Origin: Brachionus plicatilis
Taxonomy: Eukaryota; Rotifera; Eurotatoria; Ploima; Brachionidae
Length of the DNA stretch: 64,000 bases
Direction: 5' to 3'
Assembly (NCBI GenBank): GCA_010279815.1
Contig: QEOQ01000041.1
Coordinates: 967,784-1,031,783 of the forward strand
The notes below the pieces were generated by a model. It was given only the letters and a program-made list of their open reading frames with translations. It was not told where the DNA came from and did no database searches. This document shows positions 50,594-62,200 of the stretch, one piece after another (position 1 is the first letter of the stretch; each line of letters opens with the position of its first letter). The position numbers and the translations under genes were made by a program.

Positions 50594-52273
50594 TCAAATT
50601 TTAAAAAACAAAAATTGGAACACAGTTATTCCTATTAAAAGTGCGTTCATTTCCTTTATTTTATTTATACCGTTCAAAAGTGGTACAGTTTTTGGTAGCT
50701 TGTAAAATGACTTCTTTTTCTCATACAACTTTGCTATTTTGAACGCATTTTCAGTTTTTTCAGGACGATGAATCAATGCCATTGCGAATGGAATACCATC
50801 CGGATCAGTTGTAGTTTGTGGTGTAAACCCAGAAGGCATTATGACATACCCATAGCCAGTTTGAACCGAAATCACTGACAAAGTATTATACTCTCCTTCT
50901 TTAAACCCTTGATTTACCTCGGTATGTAATGGCACAATCGTGGTTAACGAAGGTACAAAGAGGGCATCAACTTTATCATCTAAAATATTACTTTTAACAA
51001 AATCTTTAAAAGGTTCTCTAGCTTTGATTGACTTTTGGCAAAGTTGATCACACAATTGTTTTGTATAGTTTAGATTGTCTAACTTGTTTAAATCCCAACC
51101 AGATTCTTTGATTTGATTCTTCCAATAGCTACTCAGCAAATCGCTTTGGTAAAATTGTTTTGCATTTCGAATCGGAGCATCGGACTCATATCTAGCTTTA
51201 TCATTAAAATAATTGTTGTAATTAAATGACACACATCCTACAATACAAGGATTATAATTTTTAATTAAATCGTTAAATTTGTCTGCAAAATCCTTTAACT
51301 CAGACCCAGTAAGAGTTTTTTCATCAATTTGAATGCCTAAACTTTTCATTCTACTGACTGAATCTTTGATCAAATTAGCAACTAAAGGATTAACAACCAA
51401 ACTGAAGTTTGCTGTTTTAAAGCCATTAATAAAATTTGTTATAATTCTAACTTTAAGTGGGCTTTTATCAAAAGTTTTTTGAACTGTATTGGTGTAAAGA
51501 GATGTGAGATTGTACAGAACTGAATGAGTAAGAATTAGATCATCTAAATTTTTTGCCATTGGACCAACTGTGTCAGCATTCACTTCAAGTGGAAAAACCC
51601 CTTCGAGAATTTCTAATTTATGAGGTGGTCTGTAGCCCCAATTTGCCATAACACTGGCCGGGCCGATAATAGACCCGCCAGTGTCTGTTCCAAGACTAAC
51701 AACTGCAAATCCAGCTGCTATACTAGCACCTGAGCCAGAACTAGATGCACTGCATGTGCGATTCAAATTAAAAGGGTTATTGCACAGACCAACTTGTTCG
51801 CTGGAAAATATTGAACCCGCAGCCAGCTGAGCCATATTTGCCTTGGCCAAATAGACAGCTCCTTTTTGGTTCATGCGTTCAATTACCAAAGCGTTTTTGT
51901 TGGGGACCATATTTCGCATGGCCTTAACTCCAGCAGTGGTTGGAATGCCCTCGATGTCAATGTTGTCTTTGATTATGACTGGCACGCAGTGCATTTCACC
52001 AATGAGTTTACCATTTTTTGCATAAAAGTCGTCCAGTTGCTGGGCACGCTGAAATGCCTTTGGGTTGTATGAAATGATTGACCTTATTTTAGGATCATAT
52101 TTTACTGCCCTATCGATAAAATATTTCAATACGTCTTTGCATGTCCACTTTTTGTTTTGTATTAGGTTTTGAACTTGAGCAGAACTGAATTTAAAATTCT
52201 CATCCAAACCGCTTGGATAACAATTGACTGTAAATATTAACCACGTAGTAATAACAAGAAAATATGGTGTCAT
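50594..52273 (-). CDS. Secreted amidase-signature hydrolase
   Basis: 559-residue, intronless amidase-signature enzyme that hydrolyses amide bonds; natural substrate unknown. A signal peptide is present (MTPYFLVITTWLIFTVNCYP), and the very hydrophobic C-terminus (NALLIGITVFQFLFF) may be a GPI-anchor signal. The Ser-cisSer-Lys triad is intact by spacing: K102 in VIIKDNID, S177 in the SASSSGSG stretch and S201 in GTDTGGSI, the same 75- and 24-residue spacings as FAAH (K142, S217, S241). VPVIIKDNIDIEGIPTTAG, MNQKGAVYLAKANM and NADTVGPMAKNL are family-typical. It resembles fungal and bacterial GatA-like amidases more than animal FAAH (from memory), so horizontal origin is possible but untested. 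Confidence 0.88.
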   Translation of the reverse strand: MTPYFLVITTWLIFTVNCYPSGLDENFKFSSAQVQNLIQNKKWTCKDVLKYFIDRAVKYDPKIRSIISYNPKAFQRAQQLDDFYAKNGKLIGEMHCVPVIIKDNIDIEGIPTTAGVKAMRNMVPNKNALVIERMNQKGAVYLAKANMAQLAAGSIFSSEQVGLCNNPFNLNRTCSASSSGSGASIAAGFAVVSLGTDTGGSIIGPASVMANWGYRPPHKLEILEGVFPLEVNADTVGPMAKNLDDLILTHSVLYNLTSLYTNTVQKTFDKSPLKVRIITNFINGFKTANFSLVVNPLVANLIKDSVSRMKSLGIQIDEKTLTGSELKDFADKFNDLIKNYNPCIVGCVSFNYNNYFNDKARYESDAPIRNAKQFYQSDLLSSYWKNQIKESGWDLNKLDNLNYTKQLCDQLCQKSIKAREPFKDFVKSNILDDKVDALFVPSLTTIVPLHTEVNQGFKEGEYNTLSVISVQTGYGYVIMPSGFTPQTTTDPDGIPFAMALIHRPEKTENAFKIAKLYEKKKSFYKLPKTVPLLNGINKIKEMNALLIGITVFQFLFFKI

Positions 52274-52766
52274 TTTAAGAAAATTTTTTTGTCAAATGAA
52301 AAAAGAATTTTTAATAAAGAATTTATGTTATCATCATATTAGTTAATTTCACCTAAATTTAGTCAATATTAGTTAAGGTTTAGTTTATCTATTTGATTCA
52401 TAGAGGTTTATGTAATGAAAAAAAAAAACACTAGAAAAATCTAAATCAAGTCATGAAATAAATATTTAGCTTAATAACTATTAAATAAATGTCTATTTGA
52501 ATCACTTGTTAATAAATATGAAAGAAATTTAAAAAGAAAACCAAAAAATTTGATTTGAGCAAATTTAATTTTTAAGATTAAAAAGTAATTTCAAAAATTT
52601 TAGAAAAAAGCGATCTTGAGAGATCTGTAAATATCAAAAAAAATTAAAATATTGCCTAAATTGTTATAAAAATAGAACCTTTAAAATAGCTTCTACTAAA
52701 AATCTTTAAAAATTTTAAATTAAATATGCTCTTTAATTTAAACGATAACAAATAGAAAAAAAAAGA
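52274..52766. other. Upstream of amidase
   Basis: Presumed promoter. The word AAAAAGCGATCTTGAGAGATC (near 52605) also occurs as GCGATCTCGAGAGATC near 48870; both are palindromic around GATCT.GAGAGATC. No gene. Confidence 0.4.
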
Positions 52767-52885
52767 AGCCTAGAACACCCGGTATTCCCAGGCGGTCACC
52801 CATCCAAGTACTAACCGGGCTCGACGTTGCTTAACTTCGGTGATCGGACGAGAACCGGTGCATTCAACGTGATATGGTCCTAGAC
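52767..52885 (-). rRNA. 5S ribosomal RNA, copy 2
   Basis: Minus-strand gene identical in sequence to 36468-36586, with the same upstream AAATGCTCAAAAAATG and a T-rich 3' end. Stands alone 16 kb from the first copy. Confidence 0.95.
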
Positions 52886-53861
52886 ATTTTTTGAGCATTT
52901 TTTATTTTAATTTAAATTTATTTTAAAAAAGTTTTTGAAATAAAAAAGTTGATGAAAATATCTTTCGAATATTTTTTCATTAATTAAGATATATTTTGTT
53001 GGATTTTCTGTTTATTAAAATCAAAAGTTCTAAATAATCTTAAGAAAAGAAGTATGTATTATTTAAATATTTTCATGATCAACCTACTTTAATGAAGAAC
53101 TTGTCGATCGAGCTCAAGTTTTTTTTAAAAAGACTTTTGATTAGATCGATACTGAGAAGTAGTTTTAAATAAATAAAATGATTTAATTACCGTATTCCCT
53201 CGTTCGATTATGTTGCACCATAAGCTAAGCTACCAGCTTTTGGACCATGCATCAAAGTACATCTCACCTATACTAATAAATTTGTAATTTTTTGTTTTAA
53301 TTTGCACGTCTTAGCTTGTAGTGCAGCATAATCGAACGAGGGAATACGGTAAAATTAAAATTAGTTCTTTTTAAAATCAAAGTTAATCGAATCTTTAATT
53401 TTTATTAAATATTTAAAAAATTAAGTCTTAAAAATTTGGATATGAAAATATTTTATCAAATCATGGAGTTGTTATATTGAGGATTCAATAAGATTGCTAT
53501 TAAAAAAAACTTTTAGTAAACTATAGGAAAATTAATAAGTATGAGAAAGTGTTTTTTTTTGGAAGATTTTCTAATTCTTTATGAAAAATTAAATTAAAAA
53601 ATATCTCAAGATTATTTTTTTTAGCAACAAATAAAAAAAAAACTTAATAACCTATAAACTACTTAAAGCTTAATTATTTGTACATTGCTTAGACGGTCAA
53701 TTTTTTGTCATTAATTTATTTTTTTTTCGATATTTAAAAAAAAAGGACAATTTTTACAAGATTACATTTTCAATCTGTTTTATTGAGCATTTTAAAGTCA
53801 GTGAAAATATTTTAAAAATTCAATTCTAATTTATTAATTTCTTTTAAGAATTTTTTTGGTC
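52886..53861. other. Spacer with one MITE
   Basis: Holds the 53190-53349 MITE; the rest is A/T-rich. AAGAAGTATGTAT near 53047 resembles part of tail A. Confidence 0.45.
53190..53349. mobile_element. 160-bp MITE, TA target, CCGTATTCCC ends
   Basis: Flanked by TA; ends CCGTATTCCCTCGTTCG and the exact inverse CGAACGAGGGAATACGG, with further inverted matches (ATTATG(T/C)TGCAC). Tc1/mariner-like MITE. Confidence 0.8.
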
Positions 53862-54307
53862 AACATGGTAATCTGCACTTTTTTTACCCAAAATAAGATT
53901 ATTTGATTTTTTGAGAAAACATTTAACAAAATATTTAATCAGAAAATTTTAATTTTTTGAAGGCTTCTTTCTAAAAATATATTATTTTCTTCGTAACGCT
54001 TGTTTAAGCCCACCGAACCATTATGGGTTCGTTGGTTGGAAAAATGTTTGTCACTTTTGGACCATTTAAATGCTTTATTTGGTATGATAAAAATGCTTGC
54101 AGCTCTTATTCCCCATTTGTAAGAATAATTATAGAATATTTTTGATTGGTTTTATCATCGAAGAGAGTTAATTAGGAGACGGTAAAATGTAAAAGCTAAA
54201 TAATATTTTTTATAAATCTATCTCGTGATAATATCCCATACGATGACTTTTGTTTTATTTTTAAGAAATTTTCGGTTTTTTATTCAAAAAAATTAATTTT
54301 TGTATAA
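53862..54307 (+). repeat. Repeat unit preceding tRNA copy 6
   Basis: Diverged duplicate of the region before tRNA copy 5 (47470-48329), without that copy's 430-bp extra block. Shared words include TTTTTTGAAGGCTTCTTTCT and CATACGATGACTTTTGTTTT. Confidence 0.75.
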
Positions 54308-54398
54308 GCCTCAATAGCGCAGTCGGTAGCGCGTCAGTCTCATAATCTGAATATCTGGAGTTATCTGGAGGTCGTGAGTTCGATCCTCACTTGGGGCA
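54308..54398 (+). tRNA. tRNA-Met (CAT), intron-containing, copy 6
   Basis: 91-nt copy identical to copy 1, followed by AATAATTTTTTG. Confidence 0.9.
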
Positions 54399-54677
54399 AT
54401 AATTTTTTGTTAAAAAAAAAATCTTAAATGATCAAAACTAAAAATTAGTTATTCTTTATTTTCAAGTTAATAGCAAATATTTCAATTTTTTTAAACATGA
54501 AAAATAATATAAATATCCAAAAATTTTATTTTGAGCACAAATTTACAAATTTTAAATTAAGAAGTATGTATCTATTTAGATATTCTTTTACAACTCAAAC
54601 TACTTCGGTGACGATTGTATCAGTTGAATGCAAGTCTTTTTTAGAATTGCATTCCGACTAAAACAGAGAAGTTGTTT
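54399..54677 (+). repeat. tRNA-linked repeat tail type A, copy from 54.4 kb
   Basis: Same tail as after copy 5, ending in the hairpin block 54597-54677; the beginning (ATCTTAAATGATCAAAACTA) is closest to the palindrome copies. Confidence 0.8.
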
Positions 54678-57600
54678 TTTAAAAATATAATTAAATCCTT
54701 TTAAAAAAAATTTGAAATCAAAATGGAAAATTAAATTCAAAACTCAATTAATTTTAGAAGTTGAAAATATGTGGTCAAAAATAATTTATTATAGAATTAT
54801 CGAATATAGCTGTTTAAATAAAGAAATTTTAAGTAAGAATATAAATTCCTCAATATAAAATAAATTAATATTAAATGAAAAATAAATTGACTTTAATTTT
54901 AGTTTTTTAAATAACTCTTCTTAATATTAAAGAATTTTCTTTAAATATTATTTTAGATTTTTGATGCTTTAATTTATTTTTCAATAGAATTTTCTATGCA
55001 AAACTTAACCTAAGGGACCCTTAAAATTCATTCTATTTTTTTGATATTTTTCTTTTTGAGACAAAAAGCTATTTTAAAGATTTTTTTTTGTAAAATTAGT
55101 TTTTTCTGGTTTAAAATATCAAATTGTAACATGAAAATTTCATTCTCTTTTCATCTGTAATTTATAAGCCATTGCTGAATTTTTTTTTTCAAATGAAGTT
55201 TATAAAGGTTGACCAACAGTCAATTTACCATGGTAATTTTTTCACTGTTTTAATTTGATTTTGACCACCATAAACAACTATTACAATAGCTGACTCATTT
55301 AGAATTTAATTATTAATTAATTTGTTTTTAAAATTTAATTTTTTTAATATTATTATTTAATCTTTAATTTTTTAAATTAAAAATGTGGTTGTCAATTCAA
55401 AAGATTTTTTTGTAAATGTAAGATATTTTGTGAAGTTCAGTACAAAAGAAAAGAACAAAATTTTAAAATTAATTCTGTGAATGCAGCATGGTGCAACATT
55501 CAAAGTTGCATCAACTGAAAAAAAGTTAATCAATTTTTTTACATTTTTTTCTGTCCTTTTTATCATTTTTACTGAATTTCACTTAACCAAAAATATGAAA
55601 GGAAAATTACCGTAAACTCGTGACCATTACGGTTTTATTTCTAATCCGTCCAACCATTTTATTTCGCAATATTACTCAAAAATAGATACAGATCCAAAAA
55701 CATATATTTCACCAGTGTCAACTCAAACCGTCTCTACAATTTGACTCTTCAATTTTTTAAGTTTATTGCAAAATAAATTCGAAATTATTGTAAGAATAAA
55801 ATCAAAGTTTTGCGCTTACTCTTAGTTTAAAGTCAGACGTCAAGATTTATTCTAAAAAAAAATAAAAAAATTTTATAACATGGTTTCGATGGTATTAGTT
55901 CCGTATGGAATAAACCCAAATTTTTACATTGTTCCAAGAGTAATGGTCACGAGTTTACGGTAATAAATGAAGTTTAATTTACATTTTTGAAACAAAAACG
56001 ATTTGAATCAAAAAAAAAATTTTTCCAAATTCCAAAAACAATAGATGGATATAAACTCAGCAGAAAATTTAAGAAAAAAAAATTTTAAAATAATATTTTT
56101 TTAATTTTAATTTATTAAATACCAAGGAAAAAACATATTTTAAAATAATTAGATAAATTTTTCTTAGCATTACCTTTTTTAAAGATCACTCATGTGATAT
56201 TTAAAAATAGAATAAAATAAAAAAATTTTAATAGAATAATAAAAAAACAAAAAAGAACGAATATTATTTAAGTGCTCTTTGATATAAACAATAGTCACGT
56301 TGAATGATATCTAATTAAATAGATATTTATCATTCGGCTAAGCTCTTTTTAATTCAAGAATAACTAGAAAAGAATAAAAGATAATTTAATAAGGCGTGCT
56401 TAATTCACGTGTTCAAAGAGCTTTTCAGAAATTGCTTATCTTTTTTATCTTCTTTTAAAATAAGGTTCTTTTTAATTTGGACGAGAACAATTTTAAAAGA
56501 GCACCGAAATGGTCCTAGCCTGAGGACGAGTACTTAGATTAGTACTTTACATTTTGAAGTCAAACTAATTAGCCGATAAGCATGCAAGTATTTCTTTGAA
56601 AAACTTATTCGCTTATCTTCATTTTGTAATCTCTAAAAGCTCATCGATAATTTGAAAAAAAAGCGCTTTATAATCAAGTCATCATAAAATACAACTCATT
56701 GATCAAAATAACTGTTTGCTTTTCCAAAGCCAACAAGAACAAAAAAGCTTTAATTTTTCTTAAAAGCGTTGTATTTTATTGTTTAAGATTAAGATCAAAT
56801 TTTGCTTAGGGATTTGATTGCGGCTCACCATGCCAAAGCTATGACAACAATGAGCTTTAAATTTTTTTATTGCAACCGGATCTTATTTAGAGACTAATGG
56901 GATTTAAATGTTTACACGCTTTTATGACTCAACTTAAACAAACTGTGCTAAGATCTTTTGATCTTGAGCTTATTTACGCAACCAAATAACATCTTATGTA
57001 CACACTTTTTGTTAAGTATGTGCGTCAGATTTTTGCCCAACTCTTTGATATTTAATCATGCAATGGTTGGAATTTTTTTCTGATTGTTTGGTCTCAGAAA
57101 ATCTAGTGCCACTTTACTTCATAAAAATTGAATTAAAATTTTTTTTAACAACAAATGAAGCCTTTGAAATCAAAAATATTCTAATTTTATTTAAAATTTA
57201 AATTTGAATAAATAATCTAACAAAAATTATTGAATTTTTTTTCTCCAAAATTTTGAATTGTGATCATAAAAATTTAATTTTTTTTATTTTTCAAATTTTT
57301 TACAAATAAAAATCTTTAAAATTGAAGACTGTTTTTTATTAAATTAATATAAAATAACTGCTCGATGTTAATTGTTTTCAAAAATTCGAAATAAAACTAA
57401 ATAAAATGTCAATAATATTCAATTTATTTTAATTTTGAACAATTTTTTATAATTTAGAAATCTACATAAGTTAAAGAATTTTTAATATTAAAATTTAGAT
57501 TTTTGAATTTTGTTCCAAAATGTTTTCCAAAGTTGAAAAAATGAAAATAAAATATAATAAATATTCAATTTTTTTGCAATTTAAAAATCGATAATATTAG

Positions 57601-58353
57601 ATATTAATTTTATTAAAAAATTTTGACCATTTTTGCAAAAGCTTCATAGTTTCATATAGTTTCAAATATGACCAAATAAGATCTTTTTCCAATTCAAAAA
57701 CCTATGAAATTAAAAATTATTTTTTTCAAAATAATTTTCAAACAAATTATTCAAAAATTTTATTAAGCCATAAAATTTTTTATTTTATTTGCATATATGT
57801 GCTGAACAAAGGCTACTTCAAGTTAAAAATTTAAAAAATTCCATAAGATAAATGATGTACAAATATGTTTTGAATTTTTTAAAATTGTAGAAGTAAAATT
57901 TCCATCTGTTGAAGAAACATCTCCCTGAAGCCAAACACCAGCTCTGATTAGAATGTTTATTGATTTCATTTTCACATCCTCAATTGCAATTATTTTATCA
58001 ATTTACATTTGTTTAGAAAACTATTTTTCTCCACAAATGTGTAAAAATTTATTTATGCAATTCTCTCATGGGCCTGGTTTTTCCTTTCCTCTAAACAAAT
58101 TGTTCAAATTAGTTAAATTTAAAGTCATAAAACCAGGAAATAGACTTGACTAATTTTGTTTAATAAAAATATTGATGGGTTGGACTTAAAAAATATTTCG
58201 ATTGGTTTTTGAATGTGATAAATACTTTTATACAAAGTAACCAATAAAAATTTATTTCCTCTTCGAACAATCACTATAAATAGGACTAAGGAATATAATT
58301 TTATCAAAAAATAAATTTATTAAGAAAATAAAAAACTAGAAATTTGTCCAAAA
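54678..58353. other. Long intergenic, upstream of cyclin D
   Basis: Contains the 55610-55960 MITE. At 56380-56660 several GATA-type words (GATAAG/CTTATC) and one CACGTG E-box cluster about 1.7-2 kb before the cyclin start; regulatory meaning is speculative. A 66-codon frame at 57953-58153 is low-complexity and not accepted. No gene. Confidence 0.45.
55610..55960. mobile_element. 351-bp MITE, TA target, CCGTAAACTCGTGACC ends
   Basis: TA on both sides; left end CCGTAAACTCGTGACCATTA and right end its exact inverse TAATGGTCACGAGTTTACGG. No coding frame. Third TA/CCGT element in the window. Confidence 0.8.
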
Positions 58354-59286
58354 ATGACTTATGATCAAAGAAAATTAGAAAATATGATGAATTTGGAGCA
58401 ATACTACACTTTGTCGGGCAGTTATCTATGCGATGACTTAATAAGCGAATCAATGAGACAAACGCTGCTCGAATGGATGCGGGATTTGTGCCAGGAAGAA
58501 AATAAACTTGACCAAGTGTTCAACCATTCCTGCATGCTTTTTGATCGTTTTATGCAAGCGCTAAAAGAAAAATCATCATTCCAAATCCACAAGTCTTATT
58601 TGCAATTGTTTGCCACAGCTTGTCTTTTCATCTCGTCCAAAGTAAAATCAGATGCTCAATTTAGTGCCTTGAATCTAATTGAATACACTGACAATTCAAT
58701 TACATTAAGTGACCTGCTTGAGTCAGAGCTTTTTATCCTGGAAACTTTGGAATGGGACATTGACTACATTGTTCCAAATGATTACTTTGAATTTTTCTCA
58801 TCTCAAATTAAATCAGACAATAAAGAGCTCATTCAAACAAAGTTCTATGAACAAACAGTCAAATGCTCGTTCGATTTCAGTCTCCAATTCTACCGACCAA
58901 GTCAAATAGCCACAGTTTGCTTGTTAAAAGCGCTGGATGACATTTCAATGTTTCATCTCAAGGACTTGTTCATGGGATCAATTGTTTTGGACTCGCAAAT
59001 GAACAAATTAATTAAAATTTTTCAGCTAGATCTTGGCAATGACTCAATGCTGTCTGAATCGTGGTCATCATTTACAGAGTCCGGTACAGAGTCACCAGTT
59101 AAAAAGTCCGCTGGTAAAATTACAAAAAGAGCAACTAAAAAAATGCAAAGAAAGAACTCGCTTAAAATGAAAAAAGTGGTGAATTCATCAATGAGCTCAT
59201 CGTCGAACGACAATGATGAATCGATGACTAGTGACTTGGATTTTAGCTTTAGTTTGATAACCAGCTCGCCATTGGCGTCATTTTAA
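58354..59286 (+). CDS. D-type cyclin
   Basis: 310 residues, single exon. Residues about 35-235 carry two cyclin folds: RQTLLEWMRDLCQEEN, MLFDRFMQALKEK, LQLFATACLFISSKVKS, LNLIEYTDNSITLSDLLESE, LFILETLEWDIDYIVPNDYF. This is the order and wording of cyclin D (YTD-SI, E-..L..L.W....P.dF), the regulator of CDK4/6 that promotes the G1-S transition by Rb phosphorylation. The usual N-terminal LxCxE Rb-binding motif is not visible (only SGSYLCDD), which is unusual for a cyclin D. The tail is Ser/Thr- and Lys-rich (SGTESPVKKSAGK, SSSSND) with possible phospho-degron sites. Start is the first ATG; a second Met lies 10 codons later. Confident for cyclin, good for D-type. Confidence 0.87.
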   Translation: MTYDQRKLENMMNLEQYYTLSGSYLCDDLISESMRQTLLEWMRDLCQEENKLDQVFNHSCMLFDRFMQALKEKSSFQIHKSYLQLFATACLFISSKVKSDAQFSALNLIEYTDNSITLSDLLESELFILETLEWDIDYIVPNDYFEFFSSQIKSDNKELIQTKFYEQTVKCSFDFSLQFYRPSQIATVCLLKALDDISMFHLKDLFMGSIVLDSQMNKLIKIFQLDLGNDSMLSESWSSFTESGTESPVKKSAGKITKRATKKMQRKNSLKMKKVVNSSMSSSSNDNDESMTSDLDFSFSLITSSPLASF

Positions 59287-62200
59287 TTAATGTTGTTTGA
59301 TTGAGTTAAATTTGACATGACAAAAACAGTAAATTGTAAAGAAATTTGTAAATTTTTAAAATATTTTATTAAATTAAAAAAATAAAATTGTTAAAAAAAA
59401 ACATAATTTTTTTTTATTTCTAATGTTTTACTCTTTTAAATATTCAAGTTAAAATTTCAAAATTTTTTGCATCATATTATTTAATTCATTTAATTCTTAT
59501 TTCTATTTCTTATCACACAAGTGAACAGGTTTGAGATAAATTATTTCAATAGCAGGTAATACAAAAAAATTATTTTATAGTAATATTTTTTTTTAAATAA
59601 TTTCAATTTAAGCAAAAAAATGACCAGATCAAGTTGGCTTAGTCCTTGTTTTCAGTCCAATTTTTGAGAGTATAAGAGTGGCATTTCTATCAAATAATTT
59701 ATACTATTTTATATATACATTCCAATATATTAAACTTATTTGCTAAATATGTTTAAAATGTTATATAATGTTTAAGATTTTTTTATTAACAGTCATGAGT
59801 ATTTATATTTTAGATAATTTTAAATCCTCGTATCTTTTGAAAAGAATTCTTAAATAAAATTTTTTTTTAAATTATGTAGATTTTATTATTTTCTTATTAA
59901 AAATTTTTAACTGTGTAAAATTACTTTATTTTTTAAAAGAATTTTTTTGATAAAAAAACGCGAAAAAAATGCTTAGTGGTTCTAGTGTCAGATAAAGCAA
60001 TATTTAAAAAACGCTGTTAATTATAGCATATATTTTTTAAAATTTTTAGATGCTACTAGAGTCATTATATTTTTATTCAGTTCTAAAAACTAAGTGATAG
60101 TTTAATTTTGGATAAAAATTATTTTTTTATTAAAGCCAAATGACTAAAATTCAAATATTTATTTATTTTATTTAAATGCAGTGGAGCCTTTATTATTAAA
60201 TAGAACTTATTTGAAAGATCTGGCAGCTGTTTTGAATGAATTGTATTTGATCCTGTTCAATGGTTGAATAAGAGATTTATTCTATGAATTAGAATTAAAC
60301 AAAAAAATTAGATAAGATAAAATAAATATTTGATACAAAAAAATAATCGACGATTTCACGCATGGTAAAATCGATCTGATAATTAATTCACATTTGTGTT
60401 GGTCCGTTAAAAAGCTGTTGAAAAATAAATACTATGAAAAATAGGTAATTTAAAATTAAGTTGTTAAGTAATGCTGAGAAATTGTTAGATAAACATTTAA
60501 CGTCAAATAAATGTATGTGATGTTTAAGAGTTTTCCCAGATATTTTACGATAAAAATATTCTAACACATTAAAAAAAAGATTTTAAGTATGTTTTTATTA
60601 ACATTCATGATGTTATGTAATTATGAAAAAATAAAAATTACTCGTTAATATTCCATTCGAATAGATTTTTAGCCTCAATCTCAACGAGCTATTTCTCGAT
60701 AAAGACAAAAATAATAATAAAATGAATAAGATTAACTGAACTTTATAATTTTTCTTTTATTTGTCTTTATTTGTTCACAAAAATAATAAATAATCATAAA
60801 TATTCTGTTTAACTTGCTAAATTCTTATTATCTTATTCATTTTTTTTCGTAAAATTGAAGTTTGAAATCAAGATCAAAATATAAAATGTAATATGTTTTT
60901 AAAATAATAAGCAATTACTTGAGATGTTATGTCAAGTTTATTTTCACATATAAAATTTTTTTATCCATTGTAATAAAAAATTATATAGACACAAAATCTA
61001 ATGTTTTAAAATTTTGTTTAAGTAGAAAAATAGAATTATTTTAGTTTGAACGAATGAATATAAAAGTAAAGAATTTGAATTTGTGTATTAACTCAACCTC
61101 AATTATTTAACTTATTGATTTATTTTGTTAAATGTATTAGAGGTCAATCATTTTGATGTAAATTTGATAATAAACCATTTTGAGACATAATATGTCTAGT
61201 AATGTTTAGTATTTGTTTTTTAAGAATTACCATTATTTAAAATTTTAAATAATCGCTTTGATTTTAAGATATGATCTGAAACTTCAATTTGCCTTTTTTT
61301 CTAGAAAATAAAAATTAAAGTTTTAGAAAATAACTAAATTCAAAAACAAATTTTAATTCAACTGAGCTTTTCAATAAAAATCTACAGTAAAATCAAAAAA
61401 ATTACTCAAATAACTTTCATTTTTCCTTTACCATGCTTTAAGCCAATATTTACAATATATAATTTTGTATAATTTTGAACGACTAATTTATGTCTAATTA
61501 GTTTTAAATTTAATTTTTAAATTGTGAATATTTTTTCTTCTGGAATTCGTTTTTTTAATCGCATTTTTTTATTAATTAGAGATTCTCTTTTATTTTTATA
61601 GATAATATAATTGTCAATGTGACTTAAAATTAAAAAAAAAATAAATAAAATTTTCAAACTTTTCCAAACTTTAAATTTCTTATCCTTAGTTAAAGCGTTT
61701 TTTTGAAATTATTTCAAGTAATCGACAATTGAAAATTTTGTTACGAACTGTTTTCATTTTATTTTTCCCGATTAGATAAATACATGATATGAAAATTAAT
61801 TATGTTTGTAAGATTATGTATTTTTTTAAAAAACAAAGTATTTTAATATGAAGTAAGCTGAAAAGAAGTCTATAGTATCAGTTGGTCACATATTTTGGGA
61901 CCAGTACCCCTTACCTAAAATATCTGGCCAGAATTTGATCATTTGGCTCAACTATTTTTTAGATTAGTCACATAATTTATTTAACATTTAACATTTTTTT
62001 AATCTCTTGTTAAATAACTTTGGAAGATTCTAATTTGTAAAAATTTTAAATATTATTTGATTCATTTTGAAGCACAATAAAAGTTTAAGTGAGCATTCAC
62101 TTATAATCAAAAACAATAAAAATAAAAAATCTATCAAAATATTAATTAAAAAAAAATGGATAAAATAAACAAAGAATTGTCAAAAGTAAAATTATTCAGC

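Noticed and set aside
25073..54398. CRISPR-like array suggested by recurring identical units
   Set aside because: The units are tRNA genes kilobases apart in both orientations in a eukaryotic genome; no short regularly spaced repeats exist.
56518..56540. Hammerhead-ribozyme-like words (CCGAAA and CTGAGGACGAG)
   Set aside because: The order and spacing do not allow the three stems of any hammerhead topology.
57953..58153. 66-codon hydrophobic frame upstream of cyclin D
   Set aside because: Low-complexity composition and no conserved motif; consistent with chance.
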